A DNA stretch of 64,000 bases from an uncultured Dysgonomonas sp. (GCF_900079725.1 NZ_LT599032.1:2601518-2665517), one strand, 5' to 3'; positions 1-10,246 are shown, counted from the first letter of the stretch. The notes: generated from the sequence alone by a model not told the origin. Program-made: numbers and translations.

Positions 1-510
<510 letters not shown>

Positions 511-1983
511 ATGAATTATGAAAAATTAAACACAAAACTCTCAAAACAAAGAAAGGTATTCTTTTTTTTATTAATCGCATTGTTTTTTAATGGATTAAGT
601 GTTAATGGACAGGTCACGATAGGGGATAATACCAGCCCGCAGGACTATTCAGTACTGGAAATATCTACAGTATCGACCAAAGGAGGACTTCGGCTACCAC
701 AGTTGAATACAATCCAACGAAACGGATTGAAATTAGATGAATTAGCCTCCTCTGATAATGAAAAAGCCCGAGGATTGGCTATCTTCAACATTGAGACACA
801 ATGCTTTGAATATTGGAATTCGAGCAAATGGATCAGCTTATGTGAAAGTGAACATCAGGAAGGTACTGTTGATTTTTCGGGTTGTAACAGTATTAGTGTC
901 AGCGGTGTATATGACACGGATTTAACTCCTAATAAGCAGAATATCCGTATAATTGTACCTGTTGAAGTAACAGAGTTAGGCAGCTATCGGTATGAAGCTG
1001 TAGTGAATAATGTAACTTTTGTAGCCAGAGGTACTTATGTCAACTTCGGGCCACAGGATGTCTATTTGTATCCATCTACAGTTTCGGGCCCTGTACAATC
1101 AGGGGTTACCTTAAATGCAACCTTAACCATTGGTCCGTTAACCGATAATACTTACGTTATTTGTGATGAGATTCCTATCAGGTTTGTCAGCCGATCAACG
1201 TCAATACTAAAAATATTAAACCTCACAGGTGGTGAAGATTATTGGGATATCACTTCTTCAGACGGAGGTAACAACAGAACAAATAATCCTGTAGATTGGG
1301 CTGCCAGATGGGTAAAAGGTGAATATATCAGTACTACGAGCCGCACTGCTCTGGAATATTCAGGAACCGCCGGAATACAGATTGTAAGTCTTAACCCTAC
1401 TGCAGGCGGGGCAATCGCCACACTTGACGAGCTACTGGAAGAAGTATCTATCGTATGGGTGGGGGCAAACGATAATGCATCACGATTCAATTCCGGAATC
1501 GTAACGGTGCTAAGAGATTGGGCAACATCGGGTCAAGGGTATATTGTAACAGTAGCCGATAAAATATCAGGAGGATCTATCCCTCAGAATTTAGGCTTGA
1601 TTATTGAAGACGGATCGTCTGTCAACGGGTTCACCACAGCATCTAATCTGCCTGAAATATTTAAAGGAACAGATGTACCATATGATCTTGCAAATGGGTT
1701 GGAAGTTGCCCGCGACGGAAGTAACGCGGGGTATATAACATGTAAAGGTGGGATTACCTTTCTGCAAACAGGGAGCGGGGTATCTCCGGTCCGCAGGTTA
1801 GGAGTATATAATCCGGCCACAAATACATTTGGCTTTGCGGATAAGTTTGGTCAAAGCGCCACTTATTCCAGTTCCGGCGGATTTCCTTCAAACGGATCAG
1901 GGTCGACAGCGACCGGATATAACCTTCAACGGATACTTATTGATATCTGGGCTTACATGCTCGCAAATGCCCCTATAAAATAA
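511..1983 (+). CDS. Secreted surface protein with QVTIG-type head, function unknown
   Basis: A 490-residue protein that I cannot assign to a characterised family. Residues about 15-33 form a signal peptide ending ...VNGQ. The mature N-terminus (QVTIGDN, then a stretch ending KGGLRLPQL) has the same head pattern as the two FISUMP proteins at 8864 and 20530: QVTIG, a proline-containing loop, a short beta strand, then KGxxLPR/Q. The rest is Thr/Ser/Gly-rich and beta-strand-like, and lacks the FISUMP signature GICPxGWHL. It is probably exported and cell-surface or fimbrial-like; that is inference. It stands alone, 460 bp after an AG tract and ahead of a bidirectional terminator. ATG at 511 is chosen because it gives a clean signal peptide. 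Confidence 0.8.
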   Translation: MNYEKLNTKLSKQRKVFFFLLIALFFNGLSVNGQVTIGDNTSPQDYSVLEISTVSTKGGLRLPQLNTIQRNGLKLDELASSDNEKARGLAIFNIETQCFEYWNSSKWISLCESEHQEGTVDFSGCNSISVSGVYDTDLTPNKQNIRIIVPVEVTELGSYRYEAVVNNVTFVARGTYVNFGPQDVYLYPSTVSGPVQSGVTLNATLTIGPLTDNTYVICDEIPIRFVSRSTSILKILNLTGGEDYWDITSSDGGNNRTNNPVDWAARWVKGEYISTTSRTALEYSGTAGIQIVSLNPTAGGAIATLDELLEEVSIVWVGANDNASRFNSGIVTVLRDWATSGQGYIVTVADKISGGSIPQNLGLIIEDGSSVNGFTTASNLPEIFKGTDVPYDLANGLEVARDGSNAGYITCKGGITFLQTGSGVSPVRRLGVYNPATNTFGFADKFGQSATYSSSGGFPSNGSGSTATGYNLQRILIDIWAYMLANAPIK

Positions 1984-1997
1984 ACAGTTACTATATA

Positions 1998-2028
1998 AAA
2001 AATGTCCTGATAGTAATCAGGACATTTT
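1998..2028. terminator. Bidirectional intrinsic terminator
   Basis: Inverted repeat GTCCTGAT (2004-2011), loop AGTA, ATCAGGAC (2016-2023), flanked by A-run on the left and ATTTTCTT on the right. It lies between two convergent genes (ends at 1983 and 2052) and can serve both strands. Confidence 0.85.
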
Positions 2029-2051
2029 CTTATATATAGGTTTAATATTCT

Positions 2052-3023
2052 TCAATAAGCTCTTTCCACTATATATTCCACAGCGGCTTCCAATGCTTCG
2101 CGCACCTCAGTATACGAAACCGTCGCGATTATTTCCTCTGCACGATTTTTATATTCTTCCATCTTGCGGTAAGCATATTCTATACCTCCATGCTCTTTGG
2201 CATAGCTGATAAGCTTATGTATGTTTTCGTCGGTATAGTTGTAAGAGACTATAATAGACAATAGTTCTTTTTTCTCATCTTCCGGCGCATTCCTTATAGC
2301 ATATAATAAGGGAAGCGTAACTTTTCCTTCACGTATATCATTACCTGTAGGCTTGCCGATGGCATCGGTAAAGTAATCAAATATATCGTCCCGTAACTGG
2401 AAGCAAACTCCGAGGTATTCTCCCAATTTGGTAAATCTCTCGACCTCTTCACTTGACGCATCCACCGACATTGCTCCTATACGCATACATACCGACATAA
2501 GGGATGCTGTCTTTTTTCTGATTACCTGAAAATATTCATCTTCATCCAGAATCAGCTCTTTGACCAGCGAGAGCTGGTTTAGTTCCCCTTCGGCAAGGTC
2601 GCGGCCCAGATCCGAAACGCGGGATATGATCTCAATATTTCCGGTCAATACACTTTTAATCAAGGCTGTGGAAAGAAAATAGTCACCCGCGAGCACGGCC
2701 ATTTTATTATCGTAAATAGCATTCAGCGAAGCCATTCCTCTTCTTATTTTAGATTCATCAACAACATCGTCATGTATCAGGGAAGCTGTATGCAGAAGTT
2801 CTACTGTGATGGCGGAGTTATAAGTCGTATTGTTTATTTCTCCACAGGCCTTTGCCGCTAATAGTAACAGAATGGGACGTATCCGTTTACCATCCGATTT
2901 CATTATATAATCTATAATCTCCTGAATCCTTACGTTATTACAAAAGACAGAATCTTTGTAATAGGTATTGAATTTTTTCAGTTCTTCCGTTACTGGTTTT
3001 GCTATTAAAAGCTTTTTATCCAT
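2052..3023 (-). CDS. Polyprenyl diphosphate synthase (IspA/IspB superfamily)
   Basis: A 323-residue all-trans polyprenyl diphosphate synthase that elongates an allylic diphosphate with isopentenyl diphosphate, presumably making the octaprenyl-type side chain of menaquinone. Both aspartate-rich motifs are intact: DDVVD at residues 85-89 (followed by ESKIRRG) and RDDIFDYF near 211-218. KRIRP at 46-50 is the substrate-binding basic segment. Length is typical. A menaquinone methyltransferase (ubiE/menG) is encoded elsewhere in the window, consistent with a menaquinone role. Whether it is octaprenyl, heptaprenyl or other length cannot be read from the sequence. A -7 box lies 20 bp upstream (3043-3050). 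Confidence 0.93.
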   Translation of the reverse strand: MDKKLLIAKPVTEELKKFNTYYKDSVFCNNVRIQEIIDYIMKSDGKRIRPILLLLAAKACGEINNTTYNSAITVELLHTASLIHDDVVDESKIRRGMASLNAIYDNKMAVLAGDYFLSTALIKSVLTGNIEIISRVSDLGRDLAEGELNQLSLVKELILDEDEYFQVIRKKTASLMSVCMRIGAMSVDASSEEVERFTKLGEYLGVCFQLRDDIFDYFTDAIGKPTGNDIREGKVTLPLLYAIRNAPEDEKKELLSIIVSYNYTDENIHKLISYAKEHGGIEYAYRKMEEYKNRAEEIIATVSYTEVREALEAAVEYIVERAY

Positions 3024-3042
3024 ACTAAGTTTTGTTGAGATG

Positions 3043-3050
3043 CAAATTTA
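3043..3050 (-). promoter_or_regulatory. -7 promoter box of polyprenyl synthase gene
   Basis: TAAATTTG on the minus strand, a perfect match to the Bacteroidetes TAnnTTTG element, giving a short leader of about 15 nt before the ATG at 3023. Confidence 0.65.
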
Positions 3051-3179
3051 GGAATAATTCGGGTTATAGCATTATATATTTATAACTTTGAACATCATCG
3101 GGATACTTTTTAAGGAATAAAAAGAAACTACTTTGCCTTATTGTGCTTTTCCTGTAAAATAGGAGAAAAACAGAGCTGT

Positions 3180-4724
3180 TTATTTTCCTGTCAGTGTAAT
3201 AACAGGAACGATCATTTCCTCCATCGAAATACCCCCGTGCTGGAATGTATCGGTATAATACGATACATAATGGTTATAATTGTTTGGGTATGCGAAGAAA
3301 TCATCTCCTGTAGCAAAAATATATTTTGTACTTATATTGGGAGACGGCAATCCTGCTTTCTCCGGAGAATGGATGTCATACACCTTTTTACGGTCATACT
3401 CGAGATTCCGTCCGAATTTATAACGTATATTAGAGTTTACGCTCTTATCTCCTATGACCTTCACCGGATTTTTCACGCGTATAGTACCATGGTCGGTAGT
3501 AAGTACAATTTTATAGCCCATCCCTTTTGCCTTTCGCAAAATATCCATCGTGCTGGAATGTTTGAACCACGAACGGGTCAGCGAGCGATAAGCCGCTTCG
3601 TCCGAAGCCAGCTCGCGTATCATCTTCGACTCAGTGCGTGCATGGGACAACATATCTACAAAATTGATAACAATGACATTCAGTGACTTGTTGTTCAACG
3701 AATTCATATTCTGGACAAGTTTTTCACCTGATGAAGACGATAGCAGCTTATTATAAGAGAAGGTATATTTCCCTCCGTATTTTTCCAATTGCTTCTGTAA
3801 AAATATCTCTTCATTCAGGTTCTTTCCCTCGTCTTCATCCTCTTCTACCCACAGCTCAGAGTAAGACTTCACAATCTGTGACGGCATCAGTCCGGAAAAA
3901 ATAGCATTACGCGCATACTGCGTAGCTGTAGGCAGGATGCTGAAATACTCCTCCTCCGAGATATTGAAATCGGCAGCCAGCAGGTCTTTTACTTCCCACC
4001 ACTGGTCGAGGCGGAAGTTATCGATCAGGATAAAGAAGACTTTTTCTCCCTTGTCCAGTAAGGGCAGGATTTTTTTAGGAAAAAGTTCGGGACTAATCAG
4101 TGGCTTGTACTTTCCATCTTGTATCCATGATTCATAATTCTTCTTTATATACTTGCAAAAGCTATTATTTGCCTCCTGTTTTTGTACACGTAAAAGATCT
4201 GCCAGGGGGCTTTGTGAAGCATCCAACTCTATTTCCCAATATACCAGTTTCTTGTAGATATCTATCCAGTCGTTGTAATCGGGAGAATCATTGATGCGTT
4301 TGCTTATCTGGGAAAACTCGTCCCGATAACCTTCAAGCGTTATTTCGGAAACGATATCATCTTTGTGCAGGTTCTTTTTCAGGGACAGGAGTATCTGGTT
4401 CGGATTGACAGGCTTTATCAGATAATCAGCTATTTTCTTGCCTATGGCATGTGTCATGATCCCTTCATCCTCACTCTTGGTAATCATAATCACCGGAATA
4501 TTGGGGTCTATCTCTTTGATAAGGCTCAGAGTTTCCATACCTGCCAGTCCGGGCATGTTTTCATCGAGGAATATAATGTCGAACGATTCGCTCTTTACGC
4601 TGTCCAGTGCATCCTGGCCGCTGTTCACAGGTGTTACTTCATATCCTTTCTCCTCGAGGAAAAGAATATGAGCGCGCAACACATCTATTTCGTCATCGGC
4701 CCAGAGTATCCGTTTTTTTCTCAT
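3180..4724 (-). CDS. porX: PorX, response regulator with PglZ effector domain (T9SS regulator)
   Basis: 514 residues in the PorX arrangement. The receiver domain (about 1-120) has acidic pair D10/D11, phospho-acceptor D54 (FLDENMPG) and K104 (LIKPV). It is followed by a helical linker and a PglZ/alkaline-phosphatase-like domain from about 160 to the end, with DNFRLDQW, TTDHGTIRV and a C-terminal HGGIS segment that supply metal ligands. Known family role: in Porphyromonas gingivalis PorX works with PorY and SigP to control type IX secretion genes, and its PglZ domain acts on oligonucleotide-type phosphodiesters. Its presence implies that the organism has a T9SS, although no por structural genes are in this window. 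It is monocistronic with its own -7 box at 4807. Confidence 0.95.
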   Translation of the reverse strand: MRKKRILWADDEIDVLRAHILFLEEKGYEVTPVNSGQDALDSVKSESFDIIFLDENMPGLAGMETLSLIKEIDPNIPVIMITKSEDEGIMTHAIGKKIADYLIKPVNPNQILLSLKKNLHKDDIVSEITLEGYRDEFSQISKRINDSPDYNDWIDIYKKLVYWEIELDASQSPLADLLRVQKQEANNSFCKYIKKNYESWIQDGKYKPLISPELFPKKILPLLDKGEKVFFILIDNFRLDQWWEVKDLLAADFNISEEEYFSILPTATQYARNAIFSGLMPSQIVKSYSELWVEEDEDEGKNLNEEIFLQKQLEKYGGKYTFSYNKLLSSSSGEKLVQNMNSLNNKSLNVIVINFVDMLSHARTESKMIRELASDEAAYRSLTRSWFKHSSTMDILRKAKGMGYKIVLTTDHGTIRVKNPVKVIGDKSVNSNIRYKFGRNLEYDRKKVYDIHSPEKAGLPSPNISTKYIFATGDDFFAYPNNYNHYVSYYTDTFQHGGISMEEMIVPVITLTGK

Positions 4725-4744
4725 TCAAAACCTATAGTTACAAG

Positions 4745-4778
4745 GCAAGCCACATTTATATTTTATAAAGTGGCTTGC
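4745..4778 (-). terminator. Intrinsic terminator after chitinase gene
   Basis: GCAAGCCAC (4745-4753) pairs with GTGGCTTGC (4770-4778), and the stem continues with TTTATA/TATAAA. It lies 80 bp beyond the 3' end of the leftward chitinase gene and ahead of the porX start. Confidence 0.7.
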
Positions 4779-4806
4779 TATATTATTGTGCACTTTAGTT
4801 AATAAT

Positions 4807-4814
4807 CAAAAGTA
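4807..4814 (-). promoter_or_regulatory. -7 promoter box of porX
   Basis: TACTTTTG on the minus strand fits TAnnTTTG. It lies about 83 bp upstream of the porX ATG, after the terminator of the preceding gene, so porX appears to be independently transcribed. Confidence 0.55.
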
Positions 4815-4857
4815 CAAACAGAAGTCCAATCCTTAAAACGGAGAGGGTTAAAGTTTA

Positions 4858-5982
4858 TTATTTCAGTACCTGATTAATTGCGTTCAATAGATACTCTTTA
4901 GGATCGGAACTGTACTCCCAGAACATAACTCCGGCCATTCCGTTGGTCTTCACGTACTCGCATTTTGCTTTTGCCGATTCTTCATCGTCATAGGTTACAA
5001 ACTCACCCTTATAAAAATTGAACAGGTAAGGAGCCTGCGCCGCTTCGTCCCAATATCTGTAATACTCATTCTTGTTTACCAGGCTGTCTTTGATAAATGT
5101 GTACCCCTTTCCCTGTATTTGTTCGGTTATCGGGTCACCTACTCCTTTCGATGAATCTTTCTTCGTTTTATAGATGCGGCCATAGAAAGCGATACCCATT
5201 ACCAGCTTTTCCATAGGTACGCCTGCTGCATTAAAGGCTTTTACAGCTATATCGGCACTATTGGATTCGCTGTATTTATCCGAGGCTAAAAGGTTGGTGT
5301 GATGGATCGCTTTTTCTTTCGATTGGGAGTCATAGGTCATTATATTCACATAGTCGAGGTATTCCTGAGCCTTGCCCATCTCCGTATTGTTTATAAACTC
5401 TTGCGAGCCACCGACAGCAGTAGTGAGCAGGTATTTCTTGTCCGATGCCTTTTCGAGTTCATCCAGTTCGGCTCTGATGGCGGCGAACATCAGTGTATAG
5501 TTCTGCTTATCTTCGGGGCGGAATACATTACCTGTATCCCCTTCCATGGCAGGATATTCCCAATCTATATCTACTCCGTCGAGGCTATATTTATTCATTA
5601 TATCGACAGCCGATTTGGCGAATGTCTTTTGTCCTTCGGGAGTCAATACTGCGTCGGAGAAGTTCCGGCTCCATGTCCATCCCCCAACCGATATAAGGAT
5701 TTTCAAATCCGGGTTTTGCTGTTTCAGTTCATTCAGCTTCCTGAAATTGACTGTGTCGGTCGCTTCATTTGTCAGGAAAGCTTTCCCTCCCTGTACATCT
5801 ACAAAGGCGTAGTTGATATGAGTTATCTTATTAGGGGATATTTTACTCACATCTGTCAGTCCGTTGTATCCGCCTACATATGCAATTATTACAGGTTTGG
5901 ATCTGTCTTCCCCGCTTTTTTTGTTACAGGATGTCAATACAACAAAGAGTAATAAAATGGAAATAATAATGTTCTTATTCAT
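4858..5982 (-). CDS. GH18 chitinase/endo-beta-N-acetylglucosaminidase, lipoprotein
   Basis: A 374-residue family 18 glycoside hydrolase. The start at 5982 (MNKNIIISILLLF) gives a lipoprotein signal with lipobox LTSC at residues 16-19; an upstream in-frame ATG at 6030 would destroy the signal peptide. The catalytic motif DGVDIDWEYP at 135-144 has complete DxxDxDxE (D135, D138, D140, E142), preceded by the SxGG strand ISVGGWTW. The mature protein is probably anchored in the outer membrane and cuts chitin or chitooligosaccharide, or N-glycan cores as the ENGase branch of GH18 does; sequence alone does not decide. It follows the metalloprotease gene by 61 bp on the same strand, probably one transcript. 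Confidence 0.93.
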   Translation of the reverse strand: MNKNIIISILLLFVVLTSCNKKSGEDRSKPVIIAYVGGYNGLTDVSKISPNKITHINYAFVDVQGGKAFLTNEATDTVNFRKLNELKQQNPDLKILISVGGWTWSRNFSDAVLTPEGQKTFAKSAVDIMNKYSLDGVDIDWEYPAMEGDTGNVFRPEDKQNYTLMFAAIRAELDELEKASDKKYLLTTAVGGSQEFINNTEMGKAQEYLDYVNIMTYDSQSKEKAIHHTNLLASDKYSESNSADIAVKAFNAAGVPMEKLVMGIAFYGRIYKTKKDSSKGVGDPITEQIQGKGYTFIKDSLVNKNEYYRYWDEAAQAPYLFNFYKGEFVTYDDEESAKAKCEYVKTNGMAGVMFWEYSSDPKEYLLNAINQVLK

Positions 5983-6043
5983 AATTATTAAATTAGAAAT
6001 TAATAAAGAATATCTGTTGGGATGTTCCAACTATCTATTCACA

Positions 6044-8560
6044 TTATTTGCCGGTATCCAATGCTGTTTCTATCTGTGCCAATAAGTCCTGCAAATGGCT
6101 GCGCTTGATCCCCGATGAAGAAGCAGCGGCATTGCGTATGCTCTGGCGCAGATCGATTAATTGTGTACGGGCAATACCTGTTGCATCCGAAGCTCTTGTT
6201 TGTGCCTGCGGAGCCGCATTCTTAGGGTCTACAATGCTGATGAGGGCATTGACATAGTTCTTTTGCAGGTTGCGGCGATAGATGTCGATTGCTTTTCCGT
6301 TTGTAAGTTCAGACCATACACTCTTTTTCAGGTCGTTGAACATATTGATAGCCGTATAAGCTCCGGCACCGTTATATGCCTCGTCACGCAACATCTTGTC
6401 TATTGTATATTTGCTGATCAGACGGTCCAATGTTCTTTTCTGAACACTTCCGATCGAATTTACCGGATCTACGCTTGCTTTTGTTATCAATGTTTTGTCG
6501 ATCAGCCATTCGGGAGTAGTAAATAGCTGTTGGTCGAGAAACTGCATCGCTTCTTTCTGTATGTTTGCCGGAACAAACTCCTCTGAGTTACCGGATTGCT
6601 CCACTACTACAGGGGTGCGGTAAATACCGGCTATATTTTTGGCAACATGTCCCATATAGCGGCCATATTGTGTTACAACTTCTCCATATATGGAAGTTGC
6701 CATTGCATAATCCTTATTCGGTTCTTTTGTCCAATCCAGTATTTGCGGAACAATGCGCTGGAGGTTTTTTATGCCATAGCCACTTGCCAGCATGGCATTG
6801 TCGCCAAGGTCTTCGCTCTGGTTGCGTGGATCGTCAGGGTCGGTTTCCGTTCCGAAAGTAAAGCGTTTGTCGCTCTGGAGTTTTTCCATTATTGTCTTGT
6901 TCGAGAATGGAATTTCGTCCTCTGCAGTGGCATATTCGGGCAAGTATCTGTAACCCCATTCTATCGACCAGTCATCATATACGCCGATACGGGGAAACAA
7001 CCCTTTTTCCGAAATATTATCTTCGGGCTGGGCGATATAATTGAATCGTGCGTAGTCCATTATCGAAGGTGTATGCCCGTTAGCTTCCACCCACTCTTTG
7101 TTTCTGAGGTTTTCGACAGGTACGGTTGCCGAAGATCCGAAATTGTGTCTCAGCCCTAATGTATGTCCTACCTCATGCGATGATACAAAACGGATAAGTT
7201 CACCCATCAGCTCGTCTTCGAATTTCAGTTTCTGGGCGCGTTTATCCACGTTTCCAGCTTGTATCATGTACCAGTTGCGTAGCAAAAGCATTACATTGTG
7301 ATACCAGTTGATATGCGTTTCTATAATCTCACCGCTGCGGGGATCATGCACATGCGGGCCGCTGGCATTGGGTATATCCGAAGGTTTGTAGACGATTGCC
7401 GAGTGACGTGCATCCTCGAGGCTCCATGTGGAATCTTTAGGCGCTTCCAATCCTATGATCGCATTTTTGAACCCTGCTTTCTCAAACGCTTTTTGCCAGT
7501 CGTTGACACCTTGTATGAGGTATGGTACCCACTTTTTCGGTGTGGCAGGGTCTATGTAGAAAACAATCGGCTTTTTCGGTTCTACCAGTTCTCCGTTCAC
7601 ATATTTCTGTAACTCTCCCTCTTTCGGTTCCAGTCTCCAACGGGTAATTTTCGATTTATAATCTATCCCCTGCGAATTGGAATCGAAGTCGGTATATCTT
7701 ACCGCAAAATAAGCTACACGGGGATCGAACAAGCGCGGTTTCATCGGCTCTTTTGGAAGCAAGACGAGGGAACTGTTAAGTTCGTATGTCATGGGGTCGT
7801 TAGGGTAATAATGTGCTGCCTGAGGCGGGTATCCCATTGGTGGTACCTGTGCATATGTCTTAACCGTTTTGATCTCAACATTTATAGGATATGCTTTTAT
7901 GGTGTCTATATAACTCCTGTCGGCGAAGTGGCTTCCAATACCCCTGTACTTCTTCATGTTGGTGTCGAAGAAGAAAACATTATTGTCGCCATTCAGAAAA
8001 TCGGTTATATCTATGACGGCGGCAGATGTTTTGCTTACAGAATCTTTGTGCAGAGCCTGTATGGCAAATGTAGCCATAATGGGTTGTATATTCGAGTTCT
8101 TTACCGACTGGTACATGCCCAGTGTATCGTTTGCCTGCTCTAGATATGAAATACTGCGAATAAAGACTTTATTGTTAGGTGCTTTTTCGAAACGGATGAC
8201 GTTTTCCCCTATCTGGTCGCCCGGATAGCCAACCATTGATTTGTATCTGTTGACAGGAGCCTTGGAGATTCTGTTCACTACAAGTATATCGCGTTCCATA
8301 ATGGAATCGGGAAGTTCAAAGTAGAATTTATCCTTTACCTTATGTACTTTGAAGAAGCCTGTATTGGTCTTTGCTTCTTTGGTTATCACTTCCCCATATG
8401 GCTTGGGTGCTCCGGGTGGTGTGGCAGGCTTAGGTGCCGGGGCAGCTGCTTCTTTTTTTTCCTCTTTCTTTTTTCTTTTGAAGGGATTTCTTATTTGTGC
8501 GTTTCCGCCTAGTATCCCTACTGCAAGGAATAGAATAAGAATCAGGTTCTTCTTGTGCAT
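6044..8560 (-). CDS. Large zinc-dependent metalloprotease (DUF5117/DUF4953 type)
   Basis: 838 residues from the ATG at 8560, which opens a signal peptide (MHKKNLILILFLAVGILGGNA); an in-frame ATG at 8602 would overlap the promoter. A basic linker (NPFKRKKKEEKKE) and a Pro/Ala-rich segment follow. The gluzincin/metzincin-type motif SSHEVGHTLGLRHN lies near residue 460: HExxHxxGxxH, with downstream MDYARFNYIAQPED as the Met-turn region. This is a common but uncharacterised Bacteroidetes secreted protease family. It may be exported to the periplasm or surface; no T9SS C-terminal sorting domain is evident. It heads a probable two-gene transcript with the chitinase. Confidence 0.88.
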   Translation of the reverse strand: MHKKNLILILFLAVGILGGNAQIRNPFKRKKKEEKKEAAAPAPKPATPPGAPKPYGEVITKEAKTNTGFFKVHKVKDKFYFELPDSIMERDILVVNRISKAPVNRYKSMVGYPGDQIGENVIRFEKAPNNKVFIRSISYLEQANDTLGMYQSVKNSNIQPIMATFAIQALHKDSVSKTSAAVIDITDFLNGDNNVFFFDTNMKKYRGIGSHFADRSYIDTIKAYPINVEIKTVKTYAQVPPMGYPPQAAHYYPNDPMTYELNSSLVLLPKEPMKPRLFDPRVAYFAVRYTDFDSNSQGIDYKSKITRWRLEPKEGELQKYVNGELVEPKKPIVFYIDPATPKKWVPYLIQGVNDWQKAFEKAGFKNAIIGLEAPKDSTWSLEDARHSAIVYKPSDIPNASGPHVHDPRSGEIIETHINWYHNVMLLLRNWYMIQAGNVDKRAQKLKFEDELMGELIRFVSSHEVGHTLGLRHNFGSSATVPVENLRNKEWVEANGHTPSIMDYARFNYIAQPEDNISEKGLFPRIGVYDDWSIEWGYRYLPEYATAEDEIPFSNKTIMEKLQSDKRFTFGTETDPDDPRNQSEDLGDNAMLASGYGIKNLQRIVPQILDWTKEPNKDYAMATSIYGEVVTQYGRYMGHVAKNIAGIYRTPVVVEQSGNSEEFVPANIQKEAMQFLDQQLFTTPEWLIDKTLITKASVDPVNSIGSVQKRTLDRLISKYTIDKMLRDEAYNGAGAYTAINMFNDLKKSVWSELTNGKAIDIYRRNLQKNYVNALISIVDPKNAAPQAQTRASDATGIARTQLIDLRQSIRNAAASSSGIKRSHLQDLLAQIETALDTGK

Positions 8561-8599
8561 AGTTGCGGTAATTAATTGTAAATAAAAATAGTTAATATA

Positions 8600-8607
8600 C
8601 AAAACTA
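8600..8607 (-). promoter_or_regulatory. -7 promoter box of metalloprotease gene
   Basis: TAGTTTTG on the minus strand, 40 bp upstream of ATG 8560. It overlaps the alternative start at 8602, which supports 8560 as the real start. Confidence 0.5.
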
Positions 8608-8802
8608 AAAAATTTAATATATTAAATCCTAAGTTTTGGATAAATAAGTATTGAAAAGGTAGTTTGTGTTCACTTATAGATATGAAATAAAGTAGACAAT
8701 CGAGAGAAGTACTCAGAATATAATATTATTTATTAAGGCCATTTTGGGGAGCAGAAAGGGATACGGCGTTGAAAGGTTAAATAATACCGGCAAATCCCAA
8801 AA

Positions 8803-8832
8803 AATACCCTATTGAAAAGACAATAGAGTATT
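8803..8832 (-). terminator. Hairpin after FISUMP gene
   Basis: AATACxCTATTG (8803-8814) pairs with CAATAGxGTATT (8821-8832) with one mismatch, about 30 bp beyond the stop of the leftward FISUMP gene. The T-run is weak, so this is a moderate call. Confidence 0.55.
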
Positions 8833-8863
8833 CTATATTTTACAAGACAGACGTATAGGTATT

Positions 8864-10216
8864 TTATTCATCTTTCTTACAACGTACAAAGTACATATCG
8901 GTGGTATTGGTAGAACTTCGCGATATTGAACCTTTTGATCGAGAGAAATCTCTGATCCAAGCCACGTTGAAATAAGCGCTTGCACACCAGTAAGCTACAT
9001 TTCCACCATATCCCATCACAGTACCGTCGCGTCCGTATGATGCAAGAAAAACTTCAAAGCCGCCATTGTCGGAAGTAAATGACTGCCCCTGGGATGGATA
9101 ACCGGCGATTGCTACTGTTGTTTTCATTGCTGTTCCATGATTATCTCCCCTCGCCACTGTACCATCATAACCGATGTCGGTGGCTTGTGTAACCGTACTG
9201 AACTTGCCCGGATTAGCAATTATTGCTCTTTCCAGATCGGTCCACTCCTGATCATTGGATAAATGCCAGCCCTTCGGGCAGATGCCTTGCAGTTTCACAT
9301 CATCTGCATTCGCCCCCCCTTCATCCGCACTTCCATTAGGAAAAGGTGTCTTCCCTTCTGCTGTTCCGAAATTCATAGCGGCCGCCCAATTATAGAGAAC
9401 CCCTTCTCTCGCTATATTAGCAACCTGATTATTGGGGTAGAAATATTGATGAACTGTAGTACTTTTATTCGATTTGTTATTGAGAACGAAGGTTGTTCCA
9501 TCCACTTGTTTCATCGCCCGCAAGTTCTGTGTCATCCATACTCCGTCGTCGAATATTTTCTCATGTCTGATTTCCTGGTCTTCGGTAATCCAATTGGGTG
9601 GGGTAGATGTGTCACAGTTATAACTACGTTGTATGTCGTATGTAGCATCCCGTTTCTTATATCCTACATAGAAGCGGGTATAATTATATTCTTCATTGTC
9701 CCTGTCATCTGCCCATTTACCAATATAGCCCAGGGCATAGCTGTTTGCAGCACGGTCGGCTTCTTTGTCTTCGGGCCATCCGGTTGGATCGTCGGGGTCT
9801 AGGAAGTCGAAATTCCGGTTACTAACACTGCGTAATATCTTGTTTTCCAATGGATCGGGATAGGGAACCAGTGGTACCCATACAGATCCGTCCCAAACAT
9901 GTACACCGGGACATCGTCGGTTAACCGGTGTCTCACTGATAGCAACATTATATACAGTTAGGCCTACATGTGTCAGTGAATCCAACGTTTCTGTTTGAGT
10001 CTTATTTGCATCAAGGCTCTTTCCTAAATCTCCGTTTAATGATTCGAGTGATACCCTTGGCAATAGTAAGCCTTTGGTGGTAGTTCCAGTTTGTTTCAGG
10101 TCAAGTAATGCACCCGGACTTGGTTCTTCTCCGGAGCCAATTGTTACTTGAGCTATTGAATTGATAATACTCGCCAATAATAGAATTAGCAAGAGAATCT
10201 TCTTGATCTGTCTCAT
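8864..10216 (-). CDS. FISUMP-domain secreted protein with QVTIG head
   Basis: 450 residues. A signal peptide (about 1-22) ends IAQ. The mature head QVTIGSGEEPSPGALLDL, then TKGLLLPRV, is shared with the protein at 20530 and, more loosely, the one at 511. The C-terminal half is the Fibrobacter succinogenes major paralogous (FISUMP) domain, recognised by LQGICPKGWHL..DQEWTDLE and the terminal YFVRCKKDE, with paired Trp/Tyr/Cys positions. FISUMP proteins are surface or exported and their function is unknown. The upstream gene on the same strand is a membrane LytTR regulator, and the intergenic region holds TCACA direct repeats plus a promoter, so this gene is the likely target of that regulator (inference). 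Confidence 0.9.
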   Translation of the reverse strand: MRQIKKILLLILLLASIINSIAQVTIGSGEEPSPGALLDLKQTGTTTKGLLLPRVSLESLNGDLGKSLDANKTQTETLDSLTHVGLTVYNVAISETPVNRRCPGVHVWDGSVWVPLVPYPDPLENKILRSVSNRNFDFLDPDDPTGWPEDKEADRAANSYALGYIGKWADDRDNEEYNYTRFYVGYKKRDATYDIQRSYNCDTSTPPNWITEDQEIRHEKIFDDGVWMTQNLRAMKQVDGTTFVLNNKSNKSTTVHQYFYPNNQVANIAREGVLYNWAAAMNFGTAEGKTPFPNGSADEGGANADDVKLQGICPKGWHLSNDQEWTDLERAIIANPGKFSTVTQATDIGYDGTVARGDNHGTAMKTTVAIAGYPSQGQSFTSDNGGFEVFLASYGRDGTVMGYGGNVAYWCASAYFNVAWIRDFSRSKGSISRSSTNTTDMYFVRCKKDE

Positions 10217-10246
10217 TATATATGCCTCGTTCTTAGATTAGTTCTC

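Noticed and set aside
3141-3686. 181-codon frame antisense to porX
   Set aside because: Shadow of the porX reading frame, with no independent evidence.
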